Of a stretch of 64,000 nucleotides of DNA, positions 21,843-33,283 are shown piece by piece. The stretch comes from Isoetes taiwanensis (lineage: Eukaryota > Streptophyta > Lycopodiopsida > Isoetales > Isoetaceae), in assembly GCA_021234155.1 (NCBI GenBank), contig JAJEKV010000024.1:19194189-19258188 (forward strand), read 5' to 3'. The stretch's first letter is position 1, and every line of letters starts with the position of its first letter. The notes under the pieces were generated by a model. The model was not told the DNA's origin, ran no database searches, and worked only from the letters and a program-made list of their open reading frames with translations. A program made the position numbers and the translations under genes.

Positions 21843-22294
21843 AAGGGTTCTGCGTCAGGAAAATTGTCAGATAGTCTTCACAAAACAGGCAAGTGCCCGG
21901 ACCCTAGTGGCTGACGATTTGCCTGACGACTATTATCTGGCGATAAAACGTCAGAATTGTCGTCAGAACTATCGTCAGGTTCCTGACGATTTTGCGTCAA
22001 AACAAACGTCACTAAAAACGTCAAATAAACCGTCATTATAATCGTCAAGCCACTCGTCAGGATTCTGACGATTTTGCGTCACCAAAAATGTCAGGAAAAC
22101 CGTCTCTTTTTTCGTCAACTATTTCGTCAATATAAACGTCACAAAACACGTCACAATTAATGTCACAATAAACGTCACAAAATTCGTCACAATAAACGTC
22201 ACACTTTTCGTCACACTTTTCGTCAGCACAATCGTCATCGTATGCGTCAGCAATTTCGTCAATAAGTTCGTCACTGCTTTTTGTATTGCTAGTG
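21843..22294. mobile_element. CACTA-like relic made of periodic TGACG/CGTCA motifs
   Basis: About 450 bp in which CGTCA, or its reverse complement, recurs roughly every 10-13 bp, forward-oriented at the left and reverse-oriented over most of the right. It ends ...GTATTGCTAGTG, which on the minus strand is CACTAGCAATAC, a CACTA-type tip. Dense short subterminal motifs are the known transposase-binding layout of CACTA elements. The left tip is missing or unrecognised, and no TSD was found. The minus-strand frame (a Cys-Asp repeat protein) is a by-product of the 12-nt periodicity. Confidence 0.6.
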
Positions 22295-22680
22295 AAAAAA
22301 ATTGTGCCTATAATCCAATCAATTGAAGGTGATAAGAAACTTGGGAGGAGGTGGTTGTACACAAATTATAAATATATATTATTGGAAGGCGTCTATTAGA
22401 GAACAAATGATCCATGTTTACTTTTAGCACAGGACTATGCAAACTATGAAGGCAACAAACAGAACAAAAGAAAATAAGACGAGGAAGAAAAATGAGATAA
22501 AATATCTTTCATTATTAATGCACAAGGAGTTCATATCATCATTGCTAATAAATCTGCAAGTTTTAAGATCCAAGTCCTCGCATACAAAATTTCAATCATC
22601 AAATATACAATATTAACAAATACAATATTAGCAGTCTTTGCTCGTTTAAGGTTTAGCTGCAGATTGCAAATCTTGTGAAC
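22295..22680. other. Spacer, nothing recognised
   Basis: AT-rich sequence between the CACTA relic and the 3' end of the TRM2-like gene. It may include that gene's 3' untranslated region. Confidence 0.4.
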
Positions 22681-22689
22681 TAAGAACCT

Positions 22690-24818
22690 GAGAGCAAAGA
22701 GGAAGCTTTTGTACGACGGCGCGAATAAGCAAAATTTGTCATCCCCTTGTTATGCCCGTGTACTTTCTCAGGCTTCTGTGTGTTTGAAGGTGCACAAAGT
22801 TGCTGTCAAAGTTCCTGGGTTGCAGGATATATACCTGTAGAAATATTCAGTACAGTTTATCATGTGTCGCAGACAGTCTAGTTTATGGTATATATATAAA
22901 ACAGAGGCACACTTACTACACAAGTCGTTTCAGATCCTTGTGAATTCGGAGGGCTTTGACTACCTGCCATGAAATTAAATTAGAGATAATATTCAAAGAA
23001 TGTTATTTTAGAAACTTTATAAGTGCACCACTGGATGTAAGCCACTTCTTGGGGGTTCCACAATGACAACAACATTTGAAAAGTGTTTGAGACTGGGATC
23101 GGATATATCAGCATCCACTGAGTTACTAGTTCCTCCAGTAGTGTCCCTTATGGGTAAAACATACTCGTTTAGAAGACTACTTATCACATCTTCTGCATGT
23201 ATTCATCATTAATATAGTCACTGTAAATCATCTGCAAATGACAGAGCACTGAAATCACCTTCGCACAAACAAATCTACAATTGGATATATGATTAATCTC
23301 AGCATTGATCCGTGCATCGGCAACTGCAGAGGAATTCATCTCTATGCCAACCACCTGAAGACAGCATGCAAATAGATATTAAATAAGCCAAGACCAGCGT
23401 ACTAAACATACTAAAAGCCCTCACACCAAACTTTAGATAAGATTTATAAGCATGGCCCTTACCATCCCAACACGCCGTGCTAAAGTAAGACCAATTGTCC
23501 CTGTGCCACAACAAATATCAAAGAGCAGTGTCTCAGGAGTGAGATCTGCCCAATCACCTGCCAACGAGTATAACCTCTCAGCAGCAAGGGTATTTACCTG
23601 GAGACACAGGACAGACCAACAAACTGTGTTTTGTCAAGTAAATGAAATGCTTGAAATTTGGTAGACAAGTTCGTCATGGATGCAAAGGCACCTGAAAAAA
23701 TGCAGTAGGCGAAATACGGAACTTCAAGTCACTAATGTAGTCATGAATGTATTCAACTGGATGGCTATCCTCATCAGCTACTTCTTGTGAAGCATCTTCT
23801 GACCTCAGGACACAAAGTGGAATTAAAATAACAACAAATAGTTTTGCCGCTAATCCTGCTGTCAATCGCCACAATTAAAATAGCACGAACTTCCTTTTGT
23901 GTTTGATCTTATAACTTTCAGATATCTAAACCAGTTTATGTCTGTTTTTGCCCTACTATTTAGACAGAAAATTGGAATAAAAATGGAAAAGTCAATGACC
24001 TGCACAAAAAGAGCAGTTAACATAATAGGAGGGGATGCTGAAGCAGCAGCAAGTGCAAAAGTATCTCTCATTCCTTTATATTCCAAGTCTTTGTCCTCGT
24101 CTATGATGCCGTTATGCACACCTAAGTGGAAAACTATATTAAAATCAAAGAAGAAACATTTAATATATGAAGAATATATCACAATTTACCTGCAGCATCA
24201 CTTCACCAATACTGGATGATTTTCCAGAACAACGATGTTCTCGTACCTGGGGCATTAGAAAATGAAACAATAGCTAATACCAAAAGAAAAACCTACTACA
24301 AACAAAAAACGTAAACAATCGCAAAGTATTAAAAAGAAAAGCTTACTTACAGTGAGCATACGCCAAAAACCACTATTATTCTGTTTGTTCCAAACTGGAT
24401 GCCTGGATTTTTTAATAAGGTCCTGAAAGGTTTTGGCATAGAACTTTGCAATCTGTGACACGTTACGGCAGGTGGTAGGCGCTGCAACTGCTGTTATTCC
24501 TTCCCTAAAATAAGTAAAGAAACCACTTCATTTCTCTGAAGCATATTCTGTACCTATTATTCAATAAAGAGATATCTTGAATGTGTGCAAGATATTCTAT
24601 GCATGACCTTATCCTTTTCATGTTGAACAAATCAAATCCAAAGTTATCAAATTCTTAGAAAGTGACAATTTACGATGGATAGTTACCTGAACATGCCCAG
24701 GTGAAAACCCACAACAGGCTCACCACTTGTGGCATAGCCAGTAGAAAACTCACATTTATTGTGATATCCAGTGTGGTAAATGAGCTCCAGGTGGACAACA
24801 TTTCCGAGTGTGGCGGAC
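22690..24818 (-). CDS. TRM2/TrmA-type tRNA (uracil-5)-methyltransferase, ten exons
   Basis: Minus-strand exons: 24818-24687, 24504-24351, 24246-24190, 24121-24000, about 23806-23692, 23597-23463, 23354-23259, 23192-23029, 22963-22920 and 22834 onward; most junctions have AG|...|GT. Motifs in order: YHNKCEF and VVGFHLGMFR; NVSQIAKFYAKTFQDL with NNSGFWRMLTV; YISDLKFRISPTAFFQ; LLFDICCGTGTIGLTLARRVGM (SAM-binding motif I); VVGIEMNSSAVADARINAE; NCRFVCAK; VVIVEPPRSGLHPV; KRLV|YISCNPGTL, whose Cys is the expected catalytic nucleophile. This is the m5U54 tRNA methyltransferase family (eukaryotic TRM2/TRMT2). Oddities: EPPR where the family usually has DPPR; a poor acceptor at 23192; after NPGTL a shift is needed to reach CAPS-like text, and the usual C-terminus (LFPHT..CE) is not seen. 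N-terminal exons were not found. It may be a decaying or partial copy. Confidence 0.8.
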
Positions 24819-25486
24819 CTAGATACAAGCAAGTTATCAGTGACTTTAAACCTCTAAATAATTTGGCAATGTTAATGGCATGAAAGTAACCTGTGTTTCC
24901 TCTAGCTCCTATTTAGTTAATTGCATATCACTGGTCGGCTTTTAACAATGGCATTCAATGGTTGCAAGCCTGCGACTAAATGCCGTTTGCCAAAAGAGAC
25001 ATAATTTTGATAGTCATAAGAATGAACTCAAAACAGTATATAGAGTTATATTCCAGATAGGTTTGCATCACCCGTGCCAATTAAGCTGTCCAAACACCCA
25101 TCCATTGTCTCGATATAATCTACCAAAGCACTAAAACCTCCATTTTCTGCTAGCCATTCAATCAAATCCAGGTCTGCACTGGATAGTTTGCCTCCATAAT
25201 TAAGCAAATACAATCATATATCTTTTAACAAAAATTCAGAGAGGTTTCCAAACATTATCAAACATTAACCAAGCATGTAATTACTAAACTTGAACTCCCT
25301 GAAAACTCTGCAATGAATCTCTCAACCAAATACAACTTAAACGTACCAATTCATAGGACCATATTAAAGCCTCAAAATTCCTTTTAGAGTTAATCTAGAA
25401 AAAGCTAACAAGAAGATGATCCAATGTACATCCAAAAAGATGATCGGAGTAAAATTAGTAAATCACATTTTTGTCTACATATCGCC
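24819..25486. other. Intergenic or unassigned exon sequence
   Basis: On the minus strand 25187-25077 reads ADLDLIEWLAENGGFSALVD, followed by a possible ACGG|GTGATG donor, so it could be an upstream exon of the TRM2-like gene or an exon of another gene. The rest shows nothing recognisable. Confidence 0.35.
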
Positions 25487-28400
25487 TTCAACGTGTTCAT
25501 GCAAAATGGAGCTCCGAACCTTGTTTCCTGCAACCAGTTCTTCTTGTTCTTAGTGCATGATAAGAAGGATAAGATACTTTAAAAGCCCAAACAAAATACT
25601 TATTGATTCTTGAGTAACGCCATCATTTAGTCCTTTTGGGGATTTATCTTTGTATGCGATATTTTTGGCTACAACAGATTCACCAAAGTCTGGACTCAAC
25701 TTCCTGCCCTTCTTTCCCTTCTTGATCTTCTTGCCTTTCTTTTTTGTCCCCTCCTTTTCTTTTGCTCCTGACCCCTCCTCCTCCGCCATCACTTCTTGTG
25801 CCCAAATAGGAGTCCCATCCACTTCCCCATTCCCAACTAGATGCTCATCTCCCATCTCCCTCTCATCTCCTCTAAAATCGTCTTGGTTTTCAATTTCCAT
25901 CTCCACGTTTCCTTCCAAGTGCTCAAGACCTTTCGCCAAGCCATTAGACTCACCTTGGTTTTCAATTTCCATCTCCACATTTCCTTCCAAGTGCTCAAGA
26001 CCTTTCGCCAAGCCATTAGACTCACCTTGCTCGTAATTAACATGCTCTTCATAAGGTGCATGATAAAGATCCTCTTCGTGATATTGGAGGTCATTTCCCA
26101 TGTCTTCAAAGGGCATGTCTTCAAGGGGCTCTATGTTCTTTACCTTCTCCTGAAACAAAATACAAAGGTAACCAATATGAGCTACATTTTCATTTGATAC
26201 ATCTTGAAGAATGGGTCTAATAATGCCAGGTCTGCAGCGTAACATCTAAAGGTAGGGATCATTGAAGCTATGCTATGTATCAAAACTTTTTGGAATATTA
26301 TGTGGTAGAACAGAGGTAGATGAGAACTCCCAGAACAAAGTAAACACGAGAGACGCTACCTTCCTCTGCCTTTTTCGCAGCTTGTTCTTCTTTTCCCCCT
26401 TCTTGCCTATATGATCTATGCTCTTAAACTATAAAGCACAAAAGCCACATTAGATTGAATGCATCTAATAATTTATCCTCAGAGCCAACTTTAAATTAAA
26501 CTTACGTCTCCAGGAACTCTCCCTTCAGCAATCAACGATTCTCTATACAACTTATATGTCCCATATCCTTCTATTTTCTTTAAGGTGGCTCCAGACGGGT
26601 AGCTGCCCCAATCTCGATACTATATAAGAGATAAAAAGAATTTATTGGTTAAAAGAGGCCAGACATTCTGAAATATGCCTAACCCTGTCTAAATTGATGG
26701 CCATATACCAACTCATAAATATTTCCTACTGTTACTCTCATTTTTTCGTAGGCAGTGCACTTGCTGATATGCATGCTAAACGTGAAAGCTTGGAAAAGTC
26801 AGGAAATTGTTTTCAAAGATTGCAAACTGCAGATGTAGCCTCATGGAATACCACGATTTCTAGATATGCATAGCTTGGGGATGCAAAGCTGGCAGTGCAG
26901 TGTTTTGATTCTTTACTAGCTGGAGGGTTTTGCTTACTACGTGACGTGTGCATTGCATGCAAATATGCAGCTTGGAAGAAGATGCTTTGAGGAAATCTCT
27001 CATTTGGAATTCTCTTGTTCTCAAGAAAAGAATACGAATGGTAAACAATGACCAAGTTAATAGCACTTGTCGCTTTATGATGAGATAGGACTCTTACAGT
27101 TTTTAGATTCCAAACATAAGTTGATTACATGCCTAAGGACAACCAATTCATGCTAGGAGAACAAGTGGATTACTGTCTACACAAAGCCTTATCTCTGAAG
27201 AGATTGGATGGAAGGTCTCTATTTACAAAGCAATTAGATTTAGCAATTTAAATGTATCAATTTTTTACTAGAATTATCCAAAGTGTCTATACATTTAAAT
27301 TGCTAAATCTAAATCTGCCCTATACAGATTTATCCAAATGTATTTGACACTTAGCTCGAATTTACATCAAACAATAAAAAATTGAGATTACAAGCAGCTT
27401 GTGCTATTCAAATTTCCTAGACATTGCATTGTCTGCCACCTGATTTTATAATGAAGGAATGGTAAAATGCAACGAGCGCCTCAAAACATTGGAGTAATGT
27501 TATAACTAGCAAGGGGTAGGCTCGGGCTAAGGGGTAGGCTTGGGCTGATGTCGGATGGAAGGAAGTTAGGTCTTATGCAATTGGGCTTTGCTTATCAGAC
27601 TTCTTGTGGCCAAAGCAAATATCCTATAATCTCCTATAATCCAGCACATAGTTTAACGGTAGGCTCAGTTCTTACATAGTCCGCACGCGCGCCAGCAATA
27701 CCACGTCTACCCCACCTTTGTCTTTTATCTCCTCGGGCAAAGAAATTTGCTTTTTTCTCGATGCGTGTGTGGTGCGCCTTTACGACTTTCTTTGAACCTC
27801 GTCCAAACCTCGGGTGTAATATAAAGCGGGGCTGTTTGAGTTTTGCTTCTAGTCAAATAGTCCCTATCAAATAGCAAGAAACATGTAACTACACAATTTT
27901 AAAACAAGGTAATGATTAGTCCAAATAGGTTACTTACTTCCAATGGTTATACAAGCGACTAGCCTCATATAGTGTGTCCCTTCCCATCACCCCTGCACCG
28001 AACTTAGTGTCATGTGTTCCACTATCTGCTTCTTAACATCTGCTGATATTTGCTTCCAGCCCAGGTCAATATCCCGGCAATAGAATTTAACCGCATGGCT
28101 AAGGGCTTTACTCCACAATTGGCCATTCTCATCCATGTGAACTCCACCTCCCCGAACCATAGTGACCTATGCAATTAAATCACACAAAACAAAATAGAAA
28201 TAAAAAACACAAAACAATATATCGAATAGAAATAAAAGACATAAAAAAGGTAGCAAGCAAACATACATTGCGCTTCCTAGGAAGCTTTTTGAATGTCACA
28301 TCCTCGTCTTCCGTATTGTTTGGATCTTCATCCTCCTCCAGCTCCTCGCTTTCTTCGATCTCTCTTCATCATCCGGGGCATTTACAGACTTTTGGCTGCA

Positions 28401-28672
28401 AAAAAAAATAACTTAGTCCATCTGCCAAGACCTATTTTCAGAAATAAGGTCTCAATACTAAACCTCGATCTTCAAGGCTCTTGGAAGAGCTTTAAAAGAT
28501 TTTTTTTATCCTTGGACTTGAGTTGTTTATCTAACAAAGACTTGAACTTAAACAATTCCTCTTGCGACATCTCGGCAATCATATTCTTCAGGTCCATTGT
28601 TGTGCTATCCTCATTGGTGCTGCCTTTCCCTCGTGAGCTAGCTCCATTCTTAGACTTATTCTTCGGGGCCAC
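25487..28672 (-). CDS. Multi-exon gene of unknown function with a 24-residue tandem repeat
   Basis: Exon 1 (28672 to about 28465) begins MAPKNKSKNG and has a Glu/Lys helix (EMSQEELFKFKSLLDKQLKS). Further minus-strand exons: about 28400-28270 (acidic, ending FKKLPRKRN, with a one-base frame slip at GAGCTGG); 28165-27950 (GGGVHMDENGQLW, HAVKFYCRDIDLGWKQIS, then YEASRLYNHWK); 26637-26516 (YRDWGSYPSGATLKKIEGYG); about 26430-26362 (KKGEKKNKLRKRQRK); 26153-25567 (acidic, with two tandem 24-residue units, then a Lys-rich run KKKGKKIKKGKKGRK). The middle exons loosely resemble plant Ptta/En/Spm-type transposase-associated proteins (DENGQ..., W..IS..VK), so a CACTA-derived or domesticated gene is possible, but this is only inference. 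The function is not assigned. The stop lies after a last exon near 25530-25487, which is uncertain. Confidence 0.5.
25883..26026 (-). repeat. In-frame tandem duplication of 72 bp
   Basis: Units 25883-25954 and 25955-26026 differ at one base. Each encodes 24 residues including SNGLAKGLEHLEGN, so the duplication keeps the reading frame of the unknown gene. Confidence 0.95.
26752..26970 (+). pseudogene. PPR (PLS-type) pseudogene fragment
   Basis: The plus strand reads LADMHAKRESLEKSGNCFQR, then DVASWNTTISRYA, a stop, and AVQCFDSLLAGG. This is the classic plant PLS repeat pattern (DMYAKCGSLEKA..F.., DVVSWN.MISGYA, A..CF..M...G). The in-frame stop and the loss of flanking repeats show it is a fragment. 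It lies antisense in an intron-sized gap of the unknown minus-strand gene. Confidence 0.75.
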
Positions 28673-28799
28673 TAAAGAACATAAAGAAGCAAATCATACA
28701 AGAGTACTCAAGTGATCTCATACAAAGCATAGAAAGCAAATGAGGCAAATGGAAAAATCTTACTTATCTACAGAATAGTGGTCCAAAGCTGCTATTGTA

Positions 28800-29640
28800 T
28801 GCAACAAAGTGCACCTGCACACCTACATAATATACAAGCAAAACTATTAGTACAAGTATGACTATGGATTATTTTACTATGAGGACATACAATAAGTCAC
28901 TGTAGTATACAATCAGGAACAAAACAATCACTGTTGTCGTCCTCTGTTGGCCACAATCTGCATAAGTTACTTTCAAACATTTATGCACATGCATTGGTGA
29001 ATTTGTGTTGTTGATACTCAATTACACCAGGGATAGCTGTTGGTAGCTAATGCACAAAGCCTACAAGCCATGTGGCAGTGACAAAGGGGCAGCATGTGGT
29101 TGCTTTCAGACTGTCCAAGGCAAATCACGCTTCCAGATTCTTTGCTTCAAATCTGTTGTGGCATCTGTTGGGTCTTTCTCAAATATGGCTACCTACATTT
29201 GCAACTCTGATGCCTGCAAATCTTTTCTTATTGTAGATTCTGTTATAGATCTGGACTTTCATCATATAAAGGAATACCTACAGAAGTTCGCAGCATTTAG
29301 GTCTTTGATTGTTGTAGTAGCATCTTTTGTGTTGTTTTTTATTGCAAACTAGCCTTGGTGAACAAATGCACAAATGCTGTTGATAGCTCAAACAGGGACC
29401 AGCATTTGCTGCAATGGCATGCAAACCTATTCTGCAATTGCCACAAATGCATGCTAACCTGTTGACCTTGGGCTCCACAATAGCAATGATCAGCAGCGCG
29501 ATCACGAAGGTAGGCGCTCGATCGATCACTGGGTTACGAAGGCAAAGGCGGCAAAGAAGACCTGCGAACCCTTAAGTGAAAATGTTTTTCGCTTAGCCTT
29601 TGTAAATTTTTTCCTTAACAATTTTTTCCACGGACGCTAT
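28800..29640. other. Intergenic, nothing firmly recognised
   Basis: No conserved frame. The plus-strand open stretch 29050-29352 has Cys residues but no motif I know. A GATCGATCACTGGGTTACGAAGG stretch at about 29520 could be a CACTG-type element tip, but no partner was found. Confidence 0.35.
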
Positions 29641-29674
29641 TTTTTAATATTTTTTTAGAAAATAGAAGGTGTAT

Positions 29675-29750
29675 TTGACGAATGTTGTGACGCTTATCCT
29701 GACGTTGAACCGTCAGATAATGCTTCTCCTGACGCTTAACCGTCAGATAG
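29675..29750. repeat. CTGACG/CGTCAG repeat cluster upstream of the SET gene
   Basis: TGACG occurs four times in the plus sense, and two short palindromic units, CTGACGttgaaCCGTCAG and CTGACGcttaaCCGTCAG, lie about 30 bp apart (29699 and 29729). On the minus strand the cluster ends CACTATCTGACGG. The same core motif dominates 21.9-22.3 kb. It may be a CACTA subterminal remnant, and possibly part of this gene's promoter. Confidence 0.5.
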
Positions 29751-31127
29751 TGTATTAAATAATTTCCCAAGTTTTTTTGGCACTCGAGGTTTATGGATAA
29801 GGTTTTTGCTACAGAGTTTCTGTCGTCTAAGCTATTGCAATACAAACCGTGATGAGTGACTCCCAAGGGATGATGAGTGACTCCAATGATGGCTCATCGT
29901 CTACTCGGTCTTCAATGCCGTCAATGGATGACTTCCCACCAATAGAAAGGTTTGGGCCCTCTCTCTATCTCTTTTCTTTGTCTTAAGATTGGTAATACAT
30001 GAATGTTTCTACACTTGTTGCTCTCAAAGAATATAGCCTCTTCATCATCTCGCTTTAGGCGAAGGTGGTAGCAAAATGGCTTCAAATAATCCATTGGAGC
30101 GGCTTGCAAAGCAATATGGCAATTGTTGGTGTAAAAAATGCAAAGGCGATAATAGAAGAATGTACAGGATAAGACAAGAACACAAAAGGAAATATGGTTT
30201 GATGAGGAATGCTCCACCTCCATGTGAGCCTGAATTGAAAGCGCGTCGAGAAGCAAATGAGGTGAGAATGTGCATTTTACAGTTTTATTATTTGTTTTGT
30301 AGCAAACTATCTAACCTACATCTACATGACTTGTTGTAGGGTGGTTTTTTAATTCACATACTCAAAAAAGCATGTGGGCGACACATGTGCTGCACAGGTG
30401 CTGACTGCCCTTCATTGCCCTTCAAACTGCCCTTCATTGCCCTTCCATAGCCCTTCATTGCCCTTCAAAAAATCATGAGTGTTTTCTATTATATAAAGAT
30501 ATAATGACCATATTAGTGATGCAAATCATGATGACATAAATTATTTGGTGAAGGTGCTTATATGTGCTGTGATGGTCAAAAAACTGGGTAGGTCAATTAA
30601 AAAGTTACCCTGTAGTATTTGGATATGCTTGACAAAAACTCTGGACATCCCAATCCAATAGGTAGTCCTACATCTTCATCTTCGTCTACATCATCCTGTC
30701 CATTCCCCTTTATTTCTGAAGGTTCGAGTTCTAGTTCAGGGGGGCCTCAAGAATTTAAGAGAAGCACAAGGGGAAGTACAGTAGCTACATTAATTAAGAG
30801 CAAATTTAAGAAAAGTTCGCATGACCTTACTCATCTTTGTGAAACTGAAGAGGACATGGTTGACCAACTCCCTCATCATCTCAAAGCTTCTATTGTCCCA
30901 TTTGTTCGAGCGTCCTTAGGTTGCTGGGAAGGGGAACTACCTCCAATGTTGTCAGAGTTTATGTATTGGGGCCATAAGTACATGATAGCTCCTTCTCTAA
31001 AAATGCCACAAGCTGGAAGGGGGTTGTACATAATGGAGTATGTGAATGTACCATCTGGACACTCAACTGTCTTGATGGTATATGGCGGTCCCATGTACCC
31101 TTGGGGAGTATGGCATAAACTTACTTC

Positions 31128-31257
31128 TGTTAGAAATAGACAATGCACTTCAATCTATTTCCTACTATTGCTTGATGAATTTATGAATACCACCATGCAC
31201 TTCAATCTATTTCCTACTATTGCTTGAGTTAACTCAAAAACAATGATCAAATCATAA
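31128..31257 (-). repeat. E1 3' LTR remnant
   Basis: TGTTAGAAATAGACAATGC matches the outer edge of the other LTRs. After about 65 bp an internal stretch (ATGCACTTCAATC...) is repeated, and at about 31258 the sequence jumps to RT (AATACTAGTCAATTTCAC). It is preceded by the host duplication ACTTC. Confidence 0.9.
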
Positions 31258-32101
31258 ATACTAGTCAATTTCACAATAGGGGAGTATGTTTCATCAAAAT
31301 CTAGTCCGTGTCTTTGTGTATATCCTTTTGCCATAAGCCTTGCCTCCCATCTGCATTTTCCTTTATTTTGAAAAGCCATTTGCATCCTATAACATTTTCC
31401 TTTATTGGATAATCTACTATCTCATACGTTTGTGTTTTCTCGAAATGACTCCGGCTCATCATTCATGGCGTTGTGCCATTGCTCTTTATCCGCACATTCC
31501 ATTGCCTCTTCATAAGACTGGGGAATTGTAATATTTTCAAGAATGGCCATTATTTGTTCATGTTCCACATGTTGCTTTTCAATTCTCCTGCTCCTGCCCA
31601 AATTATTTCTTCCATATTATTCTATGTTTTTCGGTAAGCCTTCCAAAAGTCTTTTCACTTTGTGTTTTCCTTTTGACTCATCAGACTTTGGTGGTGTGTG
31701 TTGATCTTCAATATTTGTTGGCTCCGACCTCATTGTTTGCATGTGTTCCTGCTATTGAATCCTCATCCTCTTGGTCTGAATCTATGTCAACATTCTGCTG
31801 ATCTTTTTTAGCAACTTTAACCTTGTCATTCAAGACAGTCCCTTTTTTATATCTATCCTTATACACCACTTGTTCATTGAATATTACATCCCTGCTGACA
31901 ATTATGCTCTTCTTTTCTGGCACATATATTCTGTAGCCCTTTGACTCCTCATCATAGCCCACGAGAAATCCAATATTTGCTTTATCATCTAACTTCTTCC
32001 TCAATTCTTTAGGGACATGAGCATAAGCTATGCAGCCATATGTTTTAAACATATCATAGTTCATGCCATCATTACTATTAGACCATAAGAGATCAGGTAC
32101 A
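31258..32101 (-). pseudogene. E1 pol fragment (integrase C-terminus, RT start)
   Basis: The minus frame from 32064 reads MNYDMFKTYGCIAYAHVPKE, IGFLVGYDEESKGYRIY and SIIVSRDVIFNE, then degenerates with several CTG/CAG-associated slips compared with E2 (42301-43156). RT text (KGYTQRHGLDFDETYSPIVK) ends at the deletion. It is not functional. Confidence 0.9.
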
Positions 32102-33283
32102 TCCTATATTATAATGTTTTAGGGTGTGTCTTGAACCACGCCCTAAAACTAGACGGTCCAGATTTGATTAGAAAGCTAGGTTGGACGCTCCAGATAACCG
32201 ACGATTTCCTGCCTTTTTTTTCTCGCTCTAGCCATTTCGGCTCTTCTCAAAAGCACAAAAGTGGCTGTCGGAACTTTTTGCATATGCTCAGGTAATGATA
32301 GCTTTTATTTTTGCTTTGTTATACTTTGCACAATAGCGGCATGCAAAGTTTATCGCAGTCAGCTTGGCTATGGCGATTACAGAAAACAGAAACGGTAGGT
32401 TAGTTCAAGCTTTTCTTTCGAAGTAGATGCCTTTGATAAGTAGATGAATAGATGCTCTTGATCGTTGGAGAGTAAAACAGAGTATGAATTCGTTTTTGCA
32501 AGTCGTATTGTTCTTAGGACTGGCTTATTCCCTGGCAAATAATGCACTGGTGCAAAGTTATGGTATTGGCCGACAGTAGTGGCAATGAAAGGAGCAGAGG
32601 GAAACAGCTTAAGGCTAAGGGAAACAGAGGATTTGGCAGCCAAATAGATATCAGAGTTCGGGGTTTATTCACAGATGATTATGTTTTGTGGAGTACTGAA
32701 GCCAGGCAGTTTACCTAGGATTGATACCTTACTCTCTTTGTGCTTACTATATGATTTTGCCACTGTGGTCCAGCATCAGGCTAATAGGAATCTCTACATG
32801 GCCAGAAAAAAGGAAGACCAAGGCTCATAATGCTCGGATGCTTGGAGGATGGGAAATATATCATGACCTGCAGCTCAGACTTCTTTAAGGCTCTTGGGCA
32901 TGCAGCCTTTTTTTAGTAAGTAGATTCTGGATATGCAAAATGGTTTTAGAAAGTTTCAAGTTTGCAAAATGTTTTTTGCAGGTTTTAAAAGGAAGCTATT
33001 ATAGAAGGTGTCCACAAAAGTGTCTCATTCACAGCAAGTACCACTCCTGCAACAACTTGAACATTTGCAACAGTTCAGCCTCAATGTTAGGCACTTAGAC
33101 ATCTGAGTAAGTTTATTTCAATTATTTAAGCATTGTTATGCAATTATTGTGGCTGGAATCACCCACCTGTTTTCTCCTCTCGGTTCTACGTTATGCTCTC
33201 GGCACCAAAGTTTGCGCTATTGGTCACTCAATATACGCTCACTCAACCTAGATGGAGGATGGGCAGAATCTGGTTTTGGAGTA

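Noticed and set aside
21890-22290. Regularly spaced repeats suggestive of a CRISPR array
   Set aside because: Repeats are 5-6 bp with 6-8 bp spacers and switch orientation; the setting is a plant nuclear genome.
22057-22362. Minus-strand 101-codon frame with CDVYCDEF-type repeats, looking like a secreted Cys/Asp repeat protein
   Set aside because: It is the translation of the 12-nt CGTCA periodicity of a CACTA-like subterminal array; no signal peptide, no promoter context.
26813-27066. Minus-strand frames at 26.8-27.1 kb
   Set aside because: Shadow of the plus-strand PPR pseudogene.
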